64,000 bases of DNA, from positions 23,536,887 to 23,600,886 of the forward strand of contig NC_135564.1 of assembly GCF_964340395.1 (NCBI RefSeq), given 5' to 3'. Source of the stretch: Glandiceps talaboti. Taxonomy: Eukaryota > Hemichordata > Enteropneusta > Spengelidae. The notes below the pieces were generated by a model that worked only from the letters and a program-made list of their open reading frames with translations, was not told the origin of the DNA and made no database searches. Shown piece after piece: positions 36,301-44,896 of this stretch (its first letter is position 1; each line of letters starts with the position of its first letter). Made by a program: the position numbers and the translations under genes.

Positions 36301-37330
36301 ATTCCCATACACCCCTCACTCTGGCACCTCTATGGACTAAAATGGCAAGACTAGTATTTTTTCTACACACCTCTCACATTTGGCTGCCGCTCCAGCCTGA
36401 AGATCTTTGATCAACTGTCGACAGCTATTTGCTGGATTGCTGAACATAATTACAACATCCATGTCATCTTCCACCTCTTGGATGACTTCCTCACCATCGA
36501 AAAGGCATCCACCAATGCACATGACCTCACTGCTGTCCATTTTTGATAGACTTAATATTCCCTTATCCAAACACAAGACAGAAGATCCTATGTGTGTCCT
36601 CGAATACCTTGGCATTCTCCTGGACATCGAACTCATGGAAGCCCACCTCCCACTTGACAAGCTTGATCACTCGCAAGCACTCCTTACATCATTTCTCGGA
36701 TTCATGCATGAAGAGAGACATTCTCAGTCTTCTGGGTCACTTGAACTTCGCAGCATGGGTGACGGATGCCCCCAAGACGCACATTTGTATCATACCTCAT
36801 TGAACTGTCTACATCAGTCAAGCACCTCCACCATTACATCAAGCTCTCAAACGACTGCAAGGAAGACATTCGTATGTGGCTCCACTTTACCTCACAATGG
36901 AATGGTGTCTCGCTATTTCTGGATGATGCTCCAATCCCGTCACAGAGCATGGATCTCTATACCAATGCTATGGTGTCTGGTCAGATGTGGCCAAGAGTGG
37001 CAAAGTCTTGGCTATGGTGGATACTACCAAGGACACTGGTTCCAGGGGCTCTGTACACATGACCTCAGGCTTGACTTGAACATTTCTCTTTCCATTGACT
37101 TTCAAGATTTACATTCTATTGTGGCTAAGGAAGCGTGCTGTTGGGGGGAGAGTTGGTCATGAAAGCACATTGTTTTTCATTCTGATAACCTCACAACAGT
37201 GCATATCATTAACAAAGGCTGATCAAAGTAAAAAATATCATGATGCTCATGCGTCGATTAGTTCTAGTTGCCGCCATCTTCAGTTTTGTGTAAATTCTGC
37301 AGAATTTATCCTCGGTAACACAATTGCTGA
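36301..37330 (+). pseudogene. DIRS-like reverse transcriptase C-terminal part and RNase H
   Basis: After the LINE the frame resumes with IPIHPSLWHLYGLKW. LLDDFL, with the catalytic Asp pair at 36481-36486, follows. Beyond lie RRTFVSYLIELS and YIKLSNDCKEDIRMW, which form the connection typical of DIRS/Ngaro, then an RNase H-like part (SMDLYTNAM, and later NTIADC near 37319). At least three frameshifts are needed to read through, and several in-frame stops are present. It is dead. Confidence 0.7.
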
Positions 37331-37399
37331 TTGCTCATTTTCAGATGCAACGCTTCTGACAGGTAGCACCTGGAGCAGCTGCCAAGCCATGCCCTCTAC

Positions 37400-38291
37400 C
37401 CTCCAATGTGCTCTTCACTTAAACCAGGCTTATCATACCAATTATCTGCCCTGGGGTCAAGAACCAGGGCATCCTACAACACCGGCCTATATGTGCATGA
37501 CTACATTTTACTGCTCTCTTCGACATCGCCAGTCCATCACCTGCTTACCCCGACATCTCCGAGGACATACTCATCTACTTCGTCTCTCATTGCACTCACA
37601 CACTACCATCAAGGTATATTTTGCTGGGGTTCGCAACCACTACGTTCAGGCAGGGCTTCAAAACCCATTGCTCTCTACATCTGGCCAACCACTCCTATGG
37701 CTGCACTCCACATCATCTGTGGCATCTGTCGTAACGCCCATCCACACCTTCCGATAACACTTATTCTGCTTCAAGATTTATGCCAGCTCCTGCATAGCAC
37801 ACTGTTTGGATCTTATATGGACTTACTTCTGGAATCTGCTTTCCTTCTCGCGTTCTTTGGATTTCTACGCTGTGGCAAATTTACTCCCTTGACTGCATCC
37901 TTCATCCATCTTTGCTACAGGGATGTTTTGTTTTATCCAAACCGACAATCTGCAGTCATGGCCACCGTTCATATCAAAGCATCAAAGACAGACCCTTTCA
38001 GGAAAGGTTTCGATCTTAGACTGTACAGGACTTCCAATACATTGTGCCCTGTCACTATGTTTTTGCAGTTCGTCGAGACACCAACAGGTATGGCAGCAGC
38101 AGCAGAGGATCCCCTCTTCATACTACCTGACAGGTCGCCCCTGTTTTCACCCAAATTTACATGTGACACTTCAACGCCTGAGATTGGACCCCTACGTATA
38201 CCCAGGAAACTCCTTCCGCATTGGGGCAGCCACAACATCTGCAGTGGCCCACCATCCAGACCACGTCATTCGCACACTCAGACACAAATAG
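37400..38291 (+). pseudogene. DIRS-like tyrosine recombinase
   Basis: The frame 37406-38374 contains LLESAFLLAFFGFLRCGKFT; the Arg codon at 37868-37870 is the expected first catalytic Arg. IKASKTDPFRKG follows. Another frame (37923-38291) supplies the C-terminal box YPGNSFRIGAATT with the second Arg at 38217-38219; the usual His before SFR is Asn here. The nucleophilic Tyr region is not recognisable after RTLRHK. These enzymes integrate a circular cDNA and make no target duplication. The frameshift and duplication make this copy inactive. Confidence 0.7.
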
Positions 38292-38500
38292 GTATGGCAG
38301 CAGCAGCGGAGGATCCCCTCTTCATACTACCTGACAGGTCGCCCCTGACTTCGCCCAAATTCATCAGCCTTTAAATTTACATGTGACACTTCAACGCCTG
38401 AGATTGGACCCCTACGTATACCCAGGAAACTCCTTCCGCATTGGGGGAGCCACAACGGCTGCAGTGGCCCACCTTCCAGACCAGCCTTCCAGACCAAACT
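38291..38500 (+). repeat. Internal duplication of the recombinase 3' end
   Basis: GGTATGGCAGCAGCAGC at 38087 and 38291 starts two near-identical blocks of just over 200 bp. Both end in the NSFRIG box (Arg codons 38217 and 38437). The second block carries about 16 extra bases before ATTTACATGTGAC. Confidence 0.85.
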
Positions 38501-38600
38501 TGCTACTGGCCACTGACCTCACCTACGCCATTGGTTTAGAGTTTTCATTCGATGTTAGCCCTTTGTTTTTAGTTTTGATTTCCTTTTGTTTTTGAGTTTG

Positions 38601-38982
38601 ACTTTCTTTTTTGGGGCCTAACACTTTTCCAGAGTTGTTTGTCTGGTAAAAGTTTTCTCTCTTTTTTTTAGTGCGAGGCCAATTCTGGGATATTCATGGT
38701 TTCTTTTGTTTGAGCATGATGAGTTGGTATGTCCCCGTGTACAACAATCTCGCAAGCATTCAGTAAGTTCACATGCGCCACCATTCAGTACACTCGCAAG
38801 TGGCAAAGTTATTCATCTAGATACTTGGGACTCACACGCGTGTGAATCGCTCATAACTGGTGGTAACTTACGATTCACGCACACGCGACTCAGATTTACA
38901 CGCTCGTGACTCACTTTCTGTCGGTAGTGTATTAGCAGCTGGCCACCCCCTAGCACACCCGCTCCCCCCAGACAGTACTCCC
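38601..38982. other. Region between the DIRS-like recombinase and the Gypsy 5' LTR
   Basis: T-rich then GC-richer sequence with repeated CACGCGTGTG / CACGCACACGCG motifs near 38835-38890. It was contiguous with 42537 onward before the Gypsy insertion and may be the DIRS-like 3' region. No gene recognised. Confidence 0.4.
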
Positions 38983-39121
38983 TGTGATGTATTTACATTT
39001 AAATTATATGTATGTTGTATCACATATGTAATGTCGCCCTCTATGTTAACTTGGAGAAATAAAGATTTCCCAGTATGCACTTGTAGACAGACAGCATGGC
39101 GTCCTGAGTCACTTCTTCACA
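38983..39121 (+). repeat. 5' LTR of the Gypsy element
   Basis: Starts TGTGATGTATT, ends CTTCTTCACA, and contains an AATAAAG polyadenylation-like signal. It differs from the 3' LTR at about 6 of 139 positions by eye. Confidence 0.9.
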
Positions 39122-39140
39122 TGGTGTCAGAAGTTGACGG
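39122..39140 (+). promoter_or_regulatory. Primer binding site
   Basis: TGGTGTCAGAAGTTGACGG directly follows the LTR. TGGTGTCAGAAG is a usual tRNA-complementary start in animal Gypsy elements; I do not assign the tRNA. Confidence 0.65.
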
Positions 39141-39154
39141 ATAAATGAATTTCT

Positions 39155-39600
39155 TAGAGATCGCATCATGTGCGGAATCCGAAATGAAAAGGTGAGAGAA
39201 AGGTTGCTGAGAACTGACGATCTAACTTTGCAAAAAGCAATAGACGCTGCCTAGTAAAGTTGCAGAGGTGTCTGCTGATCAGATGAAATACCTTTCATTA
39301 GATGGTACTACCAGTTCTATGGATGTCCATGAGGTGAAAAAGTCTGATAGGAAACAGTTACGTGGTAGGTCTAACTACACAAGGCCTAGAGGTAAATCAA
39401 TCTTTGATAAAACGCAATGTTCAAGCTGTCCATATGAACATGAAGCTGGAAAATGTCCAGTACATGGCAAAACTTGCCAAAAATGCAGGAAACCCAACCA
39501 TTTTGCAAGTAAATGTCGTAGCAGTGGACATATCAACCAGGCCAATCAGATGACACTACAAGCCCCCAGCAGTACACACCAAGATTTAGGAGCAAGTTGA
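39155..39600 (+). pseudogene. Gypsy gag remnant with zinc knuckle
   Basis: The start reads VRERLLRTDDLTLQKAIDA, the end of a Gypsy capsid domain, then hits a stop. The frame 39268-39600 contains a Cys/His cluster CSSCPYEHEAGKC and a canonical CQKCRKPNHFASKC knuckle (C-x2-C-x4-H-x4-C), which binds the RNA genome. Upstream capsid sequence is missing. Confidence 0.75.
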
Positions 39601-39639
39601 GCAGCGAGCAAAGGACTGGTCACAGAGTTGTGATATTTA

Positions 39640-39830
39640 TGGTACTTCTATTAATTTTAAATTAGATAGTGGTTCACAAGTTCATATGGTATCCCTTAGT
39701 CAGGGCTTAGATCTTTGCCAAACCATGCTAGTAAATTACAGCATAGTGACCACTTTAAAATCTTACAGTAATCACATAATCAAGCCTGTTGGACAGGTAG
39801 AGTTAAAGTTAAAGGTGAAAAAGGCATGAT
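39640..39830 (+). pseudogene. Gypsy aspartic protease remnant
   Basis: The frame contains FKLDSGSQVHMV, a DSG/DTG active-site box in retropepsin context, followed by about 40 residues ending KPVGQVELKLKV. The domain is incomplete and leads into the deleted RT. Confidence 0.6.
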
Positions 39831-40017
39831 GTACATGGTAAAGTTACACATAGCCAGCCTCTGCCTATTACATTTCAAGTGGTAAGTTGTAGCATAGACC
39901 CTCCACCAACAGGATACGCAACTGCGGTAAACATCAAAGGATCTCTGAATGTTTATTGTACGATGTTTGTTTGCATACATTATGCTAAATAAACATTTCC
40001 TGTCCGTTTCCGTCACT

Positions 40018-40428
40018 TGTTGACAAGTAGTGGACTGAAACCTAGTCCAGATAGAATCAGAGCCCTTACCGAAATGCCAAAACCACAAAATAGAGCTGAA
40101 CTCCAGACATTTCTAGGAATCATTGTCTATATTGTCTAAATTTATGCCAAATATGTCTGCCCTTACAGAACCATTACGCGAGCTTCTTCATAAAGGCATA
40201 GAATGGAGCTGGAAAAATAGACATGACGCAGCATTTGACAAGTTAATTAGGGTAGCCACACACACTCCGGTGCTTAAGTATTATAATGCTAACAAGCCAG
40301 TTACAGTTTCTACTGACGCTAGTAACAAAGGGTTCGGAGCTATGATTAGCCAAGACTCGCAACCAGTCGCATACTCATTACATAGGCTAAATAATGCAGA
40401 ATTAAGCTATGCACCAATTGAAAAATAA
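40018..40428 (+). pseudogene. Gypsy RT C-terminal end and RNase H first half
   Basis: The first frame reads LTSSGLKPSPDRIRALTEMP and LQTFLGI, the RT connection region. A frameshift near 40115-40125 leads to the frame 40123-40428, starting SKFMPNMSALTEPLRELL. It carries STDASNKGFGA, the first RNase H catalytic Asp, and ends at a TAA (40426-40428) immediately followed in frame by the integrase-containing ORF. Relatives usually have Glu at that place, so a single nonsense change divides RNase H. Confidence 0.8.
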
Positions 40429-42036
40429 ATGAGTGCAATTGTTTTCGGGTGTAGTCATTTCCATGACTACATATTTGGAGCTAAAACCAAAGTAGAAACA
40501 GACCATAAGCCATTCGTTGGTATATTTCAGAAACCACTCCACAAACTTAGTTCCCGCTTACAACGAATGCGTATGATACTTCTGAGGTATGACTTAGAAG
40601 TTGTATATAAACCAGGTAAAGACATGCTCATACCAGACGCCCAGAGTCGAGCACCGCTAGTAGATGTTCCACCACAAAGCAATGATGACCAAGATGTTTT
40701 AAGCATCATTAATCAGTTGCCTATTAGTGATCAAAAACTAGTCACTTTACGAGATGAAACTGCGAAAGACCCCACTTTAGTAAAGGTCATTGATCTTGTG
40801 CAGTCAGGATGGCCAGATAGCAAAGCACTCGTCCCTGATGAAGCCAAACCATTTCATACATATCGTCATGAAATCACATACGCTAATGGCTTACTATTTC
40901 GTAATAACCAAATCATTATACCTTTAGGTATGCATTCCGAAATCATGAAAAAACTACACGCAAGTCACCAAGGAATTGTTAAGTCAAAACAAAGGGCTAG
41001 ATCAATCATGTTCTGGCCAGGTATGAATAGTGAAATTGATGAGTTAGTCTCAAAATGTTCCATCTGTATGGAATTTCGTAACAGAAGGCCATGCGAATCT
41101 ATGATCCCTCATGAAATACCAGGCCGACCTTGGTCTAAAATCGATACTGACCTATTTGAGCTAGGACCAGAGGATTACTTAATTCTAATTGATTATTATT
41201 CTAAATTTCCAGAAGTAATCAGAATTCCAAACAAAACAGCACATGCAGTAATATCAGCCACTAAATCTGTGTTTGCATGTGAGGGAATCCCAGACACAGT
41301 TGTAAGTGACAATGGCCCTTGTTATGATAACCACAAGTATCAAGATTTTGGCCATGATTGGGAGTTCAACCATATTAAAATTAGTGCAGGTTGCTCACAG
41401 TCAAATGGCCAGGTAGAAAATACTGTAAAATCTGTAAAAAGGCTAATGATGAAAACATACAAAAGTGGTCAAGATCCTTACATATCCTTGTTAGAATTCC
41501 GTAACACACCATTGGACGGAACTGATGGATTCTCCCCAAGTCAGTTGCTAAAAAGCAGAATCCTAAAATCAAAACTTCCAACCGCAGAAAATTTGATCAA
41601 ACCACACATTGTTCCCCCAATACTCAGTAAATTGAAGGCCAGACAATTGAGGCAGAAATACTACTATGACCACACTGCTTGTCATAACATCCCTCATCCC
41701 ATTGCTGGTCAACCAGTCAGATTTCGTAACCCTAGAAATGAATGGGAATACAGAGTAATAAAGGAAACACTGCCACAACCTAGATGTGTACTTGTTAAGA
41801 CAGTATCTGGTAAAAAGTACAAAAGAAATCGTAGACATGTGTACCCAACATGTGAGGACCCACCACTGGTAGAGTTACCTGTTGATGACGGTGACCCACC
41901 AGAACAAGATGGTAAAACCATTTCAGACCACAGTCATCACATGACTGAACCTAAATTGTCAAGTAGTCCAACAAAAGCAGTTCCCCTTGACAAAATACGA
42001 ACAGGTGAAAGTCCGACAAGACATCACTACTGGTAG
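40429..42036 (+). CDS. Gypsy RNase H second half plus integrase, 535 codons intact
   Basis: Residues 1-85 finish RNase H (VETDHKPFVGI). Integrase follows: an HHCC zinc finger (LHASHQG, then CSICMEF around residues 182-220) and a catalytic core with Asp241 (DTDLF), Asp294 (VSDNG) and Glu330 (GQVEN). The last two are exactly 35 residues apart, so the DD35E triad is complete. A basic C-terminal part (KKYKRNRRHVYP) follows. The enzyme joins retrotransposon cDNA to the genome. The ATG is only the codon after an in-frame stop, so independent translation is unlikely; the frame is a surviving part of a dead Pol. Codons remain free of stops over 1.6 kb, which suggests fairly recent inactivation. Confidence 0.9.
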   Translation: MSAIVFGCSHFHDYIFGAKTKVETDHKPFVGIFQKPLHKLSSRLQRMRMILLRYDLEVVYKPGKDMLIPDAQSRAPLVDVPPQSNDDQDVLSIINQLPISDQKLVTLRDETAKDPTLVKVIDLVQSGWPDSKALVPDEAKPFHTYRHEITYANGLLFRNNQIIIPLGMHSEIMKKLHASHQGIVKSKQRARSIMFWPGMNSEIDELVSKCSICMEFRNRRPCESMIPHEIPGRPWSKIDTDLFELGPEDYLILIDYYSKFPEVIRIPNKTAHAVISATKSVFACEGIPDTVVSDNGPCYDNHKYQDFGHDWEFNHIKISAGCSQSNGQVENTVKSVKRLMMKTYKSGQDPYISLLEFRNTPLDGTDGFSPSQLLKSRILKSKLPTAENLIKPHIVPPILSKLKARQLRQKYYYDHTACHNIPHPIAGQPVRFRNPRNEWEYRVIKETLPQPRCVLVKTVSGKKYKRNRRHVYPTCEDPPLVELPVDDGDPPEQDGKTISDHSHHMTEPKLSSSPTKAVPLDKIRTGESPTRHHYW

Positions 42037-42382
42037 TGGCAGAGTGTCCAAAGGAAAAACCAAATTAGATTTGTAATGTTTTCTGTTGCCAAAGCATTCA
42101 AGGTTATTGTGTTATTAATAGTTAAACAGTTGTTGTAATGTAGTATTACTTGATTTAGTTCATGACAATTTCATGACAAAGTATACAGGTCAAGATTGCC
42201 AGACCTAAGTTCTACTGTTAGTTTTCAAAGTTCAAGTTATTTTAAAAACAAACAAATACTGTCTTATATGTAGTCTGGTAGTTGTAATGTTCAAAACATT
42301 GAATAAACTGATTTGTAAGACCAGAGACATTTTGCAAATGAAAACTTTATAGTTTATTAGTCAGAGATAACAAACATCAGGT

Positions 42383-42390
42383 AAAAGGGG
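42383..42390 (+). promoter_or_regulatory. Polypurine tract
   Basis: AAAAGGGG, then CA, then the 3' LTR start TGTGATG; the usual site priming plus-strand DNA. Confidence 0.7.
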
Positions 42391-42392
42391 CA

Positions 42393-42531
42393 TGTGATGT
42401 ATTTACATTTAAATTATATGTATGTTGTATCACATATGTAATGTCGCCCTCTATGTTAATTTGGAGAAATAAAGATTTCCCAGTATGCACTTGTAGACAG
42501 CTGGCATGGCGTCCACAGTCACTTCTTCACA
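42393..42531 (+). repeat. 3' LTR of the Gypsy element
   Basis: 139 bp, TG...CA. The six differences from the 5' LTR cluster near GACAGCTGGC and GTCCACAGTC. Confidence 0.9.
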
Positions 42532-42536
42532 CTCCT

Positions 42537-43139
42537 CTCCCACAGTTCTGCTGTCTTTTAGTCCTGCATCATGAACAACACTTGCCGGCAGTTCATCCAT
42601 TCACCCTGCCCCCTGCTGTTGTCCGTTCATGCATTTTGGTCTCTGACACCCTCTCCCCGGTTCCATGGAGGTCCCATCCCCTCCCTTGCTGCATTTGTGG
42701 ATTGGTGTCATTTCATTCCAAAACTGTAAAAAACATTCTTTAACATGTTACAAATTCGCACAAATTCCAAATTCTACCTCTCATCTTATGGAGGTACTTC
42801 AGTCTGGTCATGGCATTTCCATCCCTCAGTCTTGGGGACCATACTTCATACTTCTGTCCCCATATTCGCCTCCAACTGGCATCACTCAGCCTCCAACAGC
42901 CCCCAACTTGCCTCAACTGGCACCACAATTCATACTTGCCCATCTTGCCATTGACCAGATCAGTAGTGCCCTCTTCCCAAAGTGGTTTTTAGTTTATGCT
43001 AGATTTATGTCACATGTAGTTACTTTTGTAAGCTGTATTAATTTATCACCACGTGTCTTTTAATTACTAAGTAGTCATTTTAGCCTTTTTGTAATCACTG
43101 TATCCAATTTGTTGTTTTTAGCTTTATTATATTGTTTTA
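42537..43139. other. Region after the Gypsy element, no gene recognised
   Basis: C-rich then T-rich sequence. Frames of 60-132 codons overlap on both strands and show no family motif. It may be the rest of the DIRS-like 3' region split by the Gypsy insertion. Confidence 0.4.
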
Positions 43140-43216
43140 CCATGCTTTTAAATCTATTTTATGTACAGCGCTTTTGAATATTAATAAATACAAAAGGCGC
43201 TTTAGAAAATAAATAA
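43140..43216 (+). mobile_element. LINE/SINE tail-like box
   Basis: TATGTACAGCGCTTTTGAAT and AAAAGGCGCTTTAGAAAAT followed by AAATAAAC resemble other GCGCTTT tails in this window. The orientation is less certain because the two GCGCT boxes are inverted to each other. Confidence 0.4.
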
Positions 43217-43813
43217 ACTTTAAACTTTTGCCTTTGTCATTTGTGTCTTGCATTATTGCTTTTAGAATTATTTTATTTCCATTAAACATACCTTGAGCAG
43301 TTGAATTGGCAAGAGCTGACGACAGTCGATCGATGGATCGCCTCAACTCAGCAAAGTCAGTAGTTAGCATGTTTTCAGTTGATGGATGATCGTTGCCTGT
43401 TGGCGGGTTGAAACTGTAGTTGTTGTGGGTAGCTTGTGGTGGAGTTTGGGCATTGGCCATTCCTGTGGCACGCACGATGTCCCGAGCTAAATGGTCGAGA
43501 TTGTTGAGGTTGGTGTCTATCCCAGTCTGGGAACGAGTAACTGGACGTTGTGGCTGCCAAGTGGAGCTAGTGGGAGGTGTGGATTTTCTGCTGCGTGGCA
43601 TGTTGATTAGTTCAATGGTATATTGGAGGAAATGAAATAAATGTGGAGAAGTGTACTACAGCTGTGATGGTAGACTAAGTGAATTCTTGTGAAAGAATGA
43701 GGTGATAGGAAATAAATGTGTGACTGGTGTGGTCTGTAAACAGTGGTTATGTAATTGCTAGGTGTGTACCTTCCTGTGTTGTCAAACACTAATTTAACAA
43801 GTTAAATATTGTA
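43217..43813 (-). mobile_element. DIRS-like element 5' end, inverted copy B
   Basis: On the minus strand, from TACAATATTTAACTTGTTAA (43813) through TTGACAACACAGGAAGG and GTAGTACACTTCTCCACAT it matches copy A at 34468-34620. It then keeps about 225 bp that copy A has lost. The interior end is lost near 43217-43290. It abuts a short piece of the pentamer array on its right side. Confidence 0.75.
43293..43601 (-). pseudogene. DIRS-like gag N-terminal part (copy B)
   Basis: The frame starts at an ATG (43599-43601) with MPRSRKSTPPTSSTWQPQRP and continues with DLNNLDHLA-like helical text and NMLTTDFAELRRSIDRLSSA. NMLTT.FAE is shared with copy A. The same frame runs on to 43137, but after about 43292 it leaves the element. 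CTCAAG|GTATGTTT at that point looks like a splice donor or simply the break. Function as a Gag-like protein is inferred from position only. Confidence 0.5.
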
Positions 43814-43814
43814 C

Positions 43815-43858
43815 CCTACTGTATGTACTGTACTGTATTATATTTACTTTATTATATA
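43815..43858. repeat. Detached piece of the pentamer-based array
   Basis: TACTGTATGTACTGTACTGT is the same sequence as the large array at 44897-49048. It ends ATTATATA, and the array resumes after a second ATTATATA at 44889. Confidence 0.75.
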
Positions 43859-43880
43859 CATAGACCCTCATATTCCCAGG

Positions 43881-43946
43881 GTGTGACGTCAAAGTATAGT
43901 AATATGAAATCCATACATTTCATATTACTATACTTTGACGTCACAC
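43881..43946. other. Perfect 30-bp hairpin with CRE palindromes
   Basis: Arm 43881-43910 (starting GTGTGACGTCAAAGTATAG) is an exact reverse complement of 43917-43946, with a 6-base loop CCATAC. Each arm carries TGACGTCA, the CREB/ATF consensus. Confidence 0.95.
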
Positions 43947-44014
43947 TATAGTAATATGGTCGGAACTACTTTGAATTATTTGTAAACATCATCAACCTGA
44001 GTGTACAGTTACGA

Positions 44015-44057
<43 letters not shown>
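44015..44057. repeat. (GTT)n microsatellite
   Basis: About 14 GTT units. Confidence 0.97.
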
Positions 44058-44058
<1 letters not shown>

Positions 44059-44755
44059 GAAAATATGGTTTCCTTGCTATTCATGGATTATCGAACATCG
44101 ACCATCATCATCAGTGTAAACAATCAACAAATACACCTCTTTTGGACACATCCATCGCCTTTCGTACAGCCACTAACGTATACACGTACGTAGACATGCT
44201 AACATCAACATCGTAAAAACTTCCAGTTGTGATAGTTGTGCAACGCAATGAAATCATTGTCCGTTAAATTCAACTATTGATAGAATTTTTGAACGACTTT
44301 TGACGTGTTTTTGAAAATTTTACAATGTTTTCGACATTTTAACTTGCCAGTGTTGATGTTTTTAATGTATGACTCTGAGCCGAGTGTAAGGCATCCGTTC
44401 ACGTTCGTTAGTCAGTCTCTCGATATGTCTCATTTTTTCCAATGAAAGTGACTATATTTTGTAAAAGAATTAATCACTGCTCTTGACAAACGTCCCGTCG
44501 TTGGCAAAATGTTCCCTACCTGAAAGTCTGTGGTGTAATTTTACTGATCTCAACATACACGTTAGTAGTAGTAGCGATAGCAGCTGTCTCAATGGCGACT
44601 ACATTCTGAAAACTGAATGCACATAACAACTGAGCGCTGTAGCCCCATCACTTCATAAAATTAATGCGCGTTCAGTGTAAGTTTGAGAATATTTTAGTTT
44701 AAAATCGTCATTATAATAGAAACAAATAGTGGGTCTATGTACATAATAAATAAAT

Positions 44756-44891
44756 AATCTCCCGGTATTTCTTATTCATGCTACGTCATCTTGGACTCAT
44801 GATTCCCCTATCGGCTCGGAAGGATACGGCCAACACAAGGGGAATCATTCATCCTCGATGACGTAGCACTCATTCGGAATACCGGGAGATT
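44756..44891. other. Large imperfect hairpin, 53-bp arms
   Basis: AATCTCCCGGTATT...GCTACGTCATC...GATTCCCC is mirrored by GGGGAATCATTC...GATGACGTAGC...AATACCGGGAGATT across a loop of about 30 bp. It could be a MITE or the right end of the surrounding insertion. Confidence 0.85.
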
Positions 44892-44896
44892 ATATA

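Larger units (their letters stand above)
34468..38600 (+). mobile_element. DIRS-like tyrosine-recombinase retrotransposon, decayed (copy A)
   Basis: In order it holds a 5' region shared with copy B (34468-34665), gag-like zinc knuckles, an RT/RNase H region interrupted by a LINE, and a tyrosine recombinase. Gag, RT/RNase H and a recombinase in place of an integrase define DIRS/Ngaro-type elements. Several frameshifts and stops make it non-functional. Compared with copy B, about 225 bp including the gag start has been deleted just after TTCTCCACAT. The 3' boundary is not found; sequence downstream is interrupted by a Gypsy element at 38983. Confidence 0.75.
38983..42531 (+). mobile_element. 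Ty3/Gypsy LTR retrotransposon, internally deleted
   Basis: Two 139-bp LTRs in direct orientation flank a primer-binding-site-like sequence, gag zinc knuckle, protease remnant, RT end, RNase H, integrase and a purine tract. Flanks are CTCCC and CTCCT, a 5-bp duplication with one change. The RNase H then integrase order places it in Ty3/Gypsy. Most of the RT is deleted (around 39850-40018), and gag is damaged. Integrase is the only long intact part. Confidence 0.9.
43859..44888. mobile_element. Candidate 1.03-kb insertion in the pentamer array
   Basis: It is flanked on both sides by ATTATATA (43851-43858 and 44889-44896) with array sequence beyond. The ends show weak inverted similarity: TATTCC followed by a TGACGTCA-like motif on the left, and reverse-complement TATTCC with CTACGTCA on the right. 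It contains two strong hairpins and a (GTT)n run. No transposase is encoded. Confidence 0.5.

Noticed and set aside
37095-37757. 220-codon frame as a separate gene
   Set aside because: It is one reading of the frameshifted DIRS-like RNase H to recombinase junction.
42440-43063. Frames of 60-132 codons after the Gypsy element
   Set aside because: They overlap in several frames and on both strands, and part is LTR sequence.
34468-43813. One single DIRS element with the inverted copy as its 3' terminus
   Set aside because: Not accepted as the main reading because the inverted end carries a gag start and the outer flanks are different repeats; kept as an open finding.
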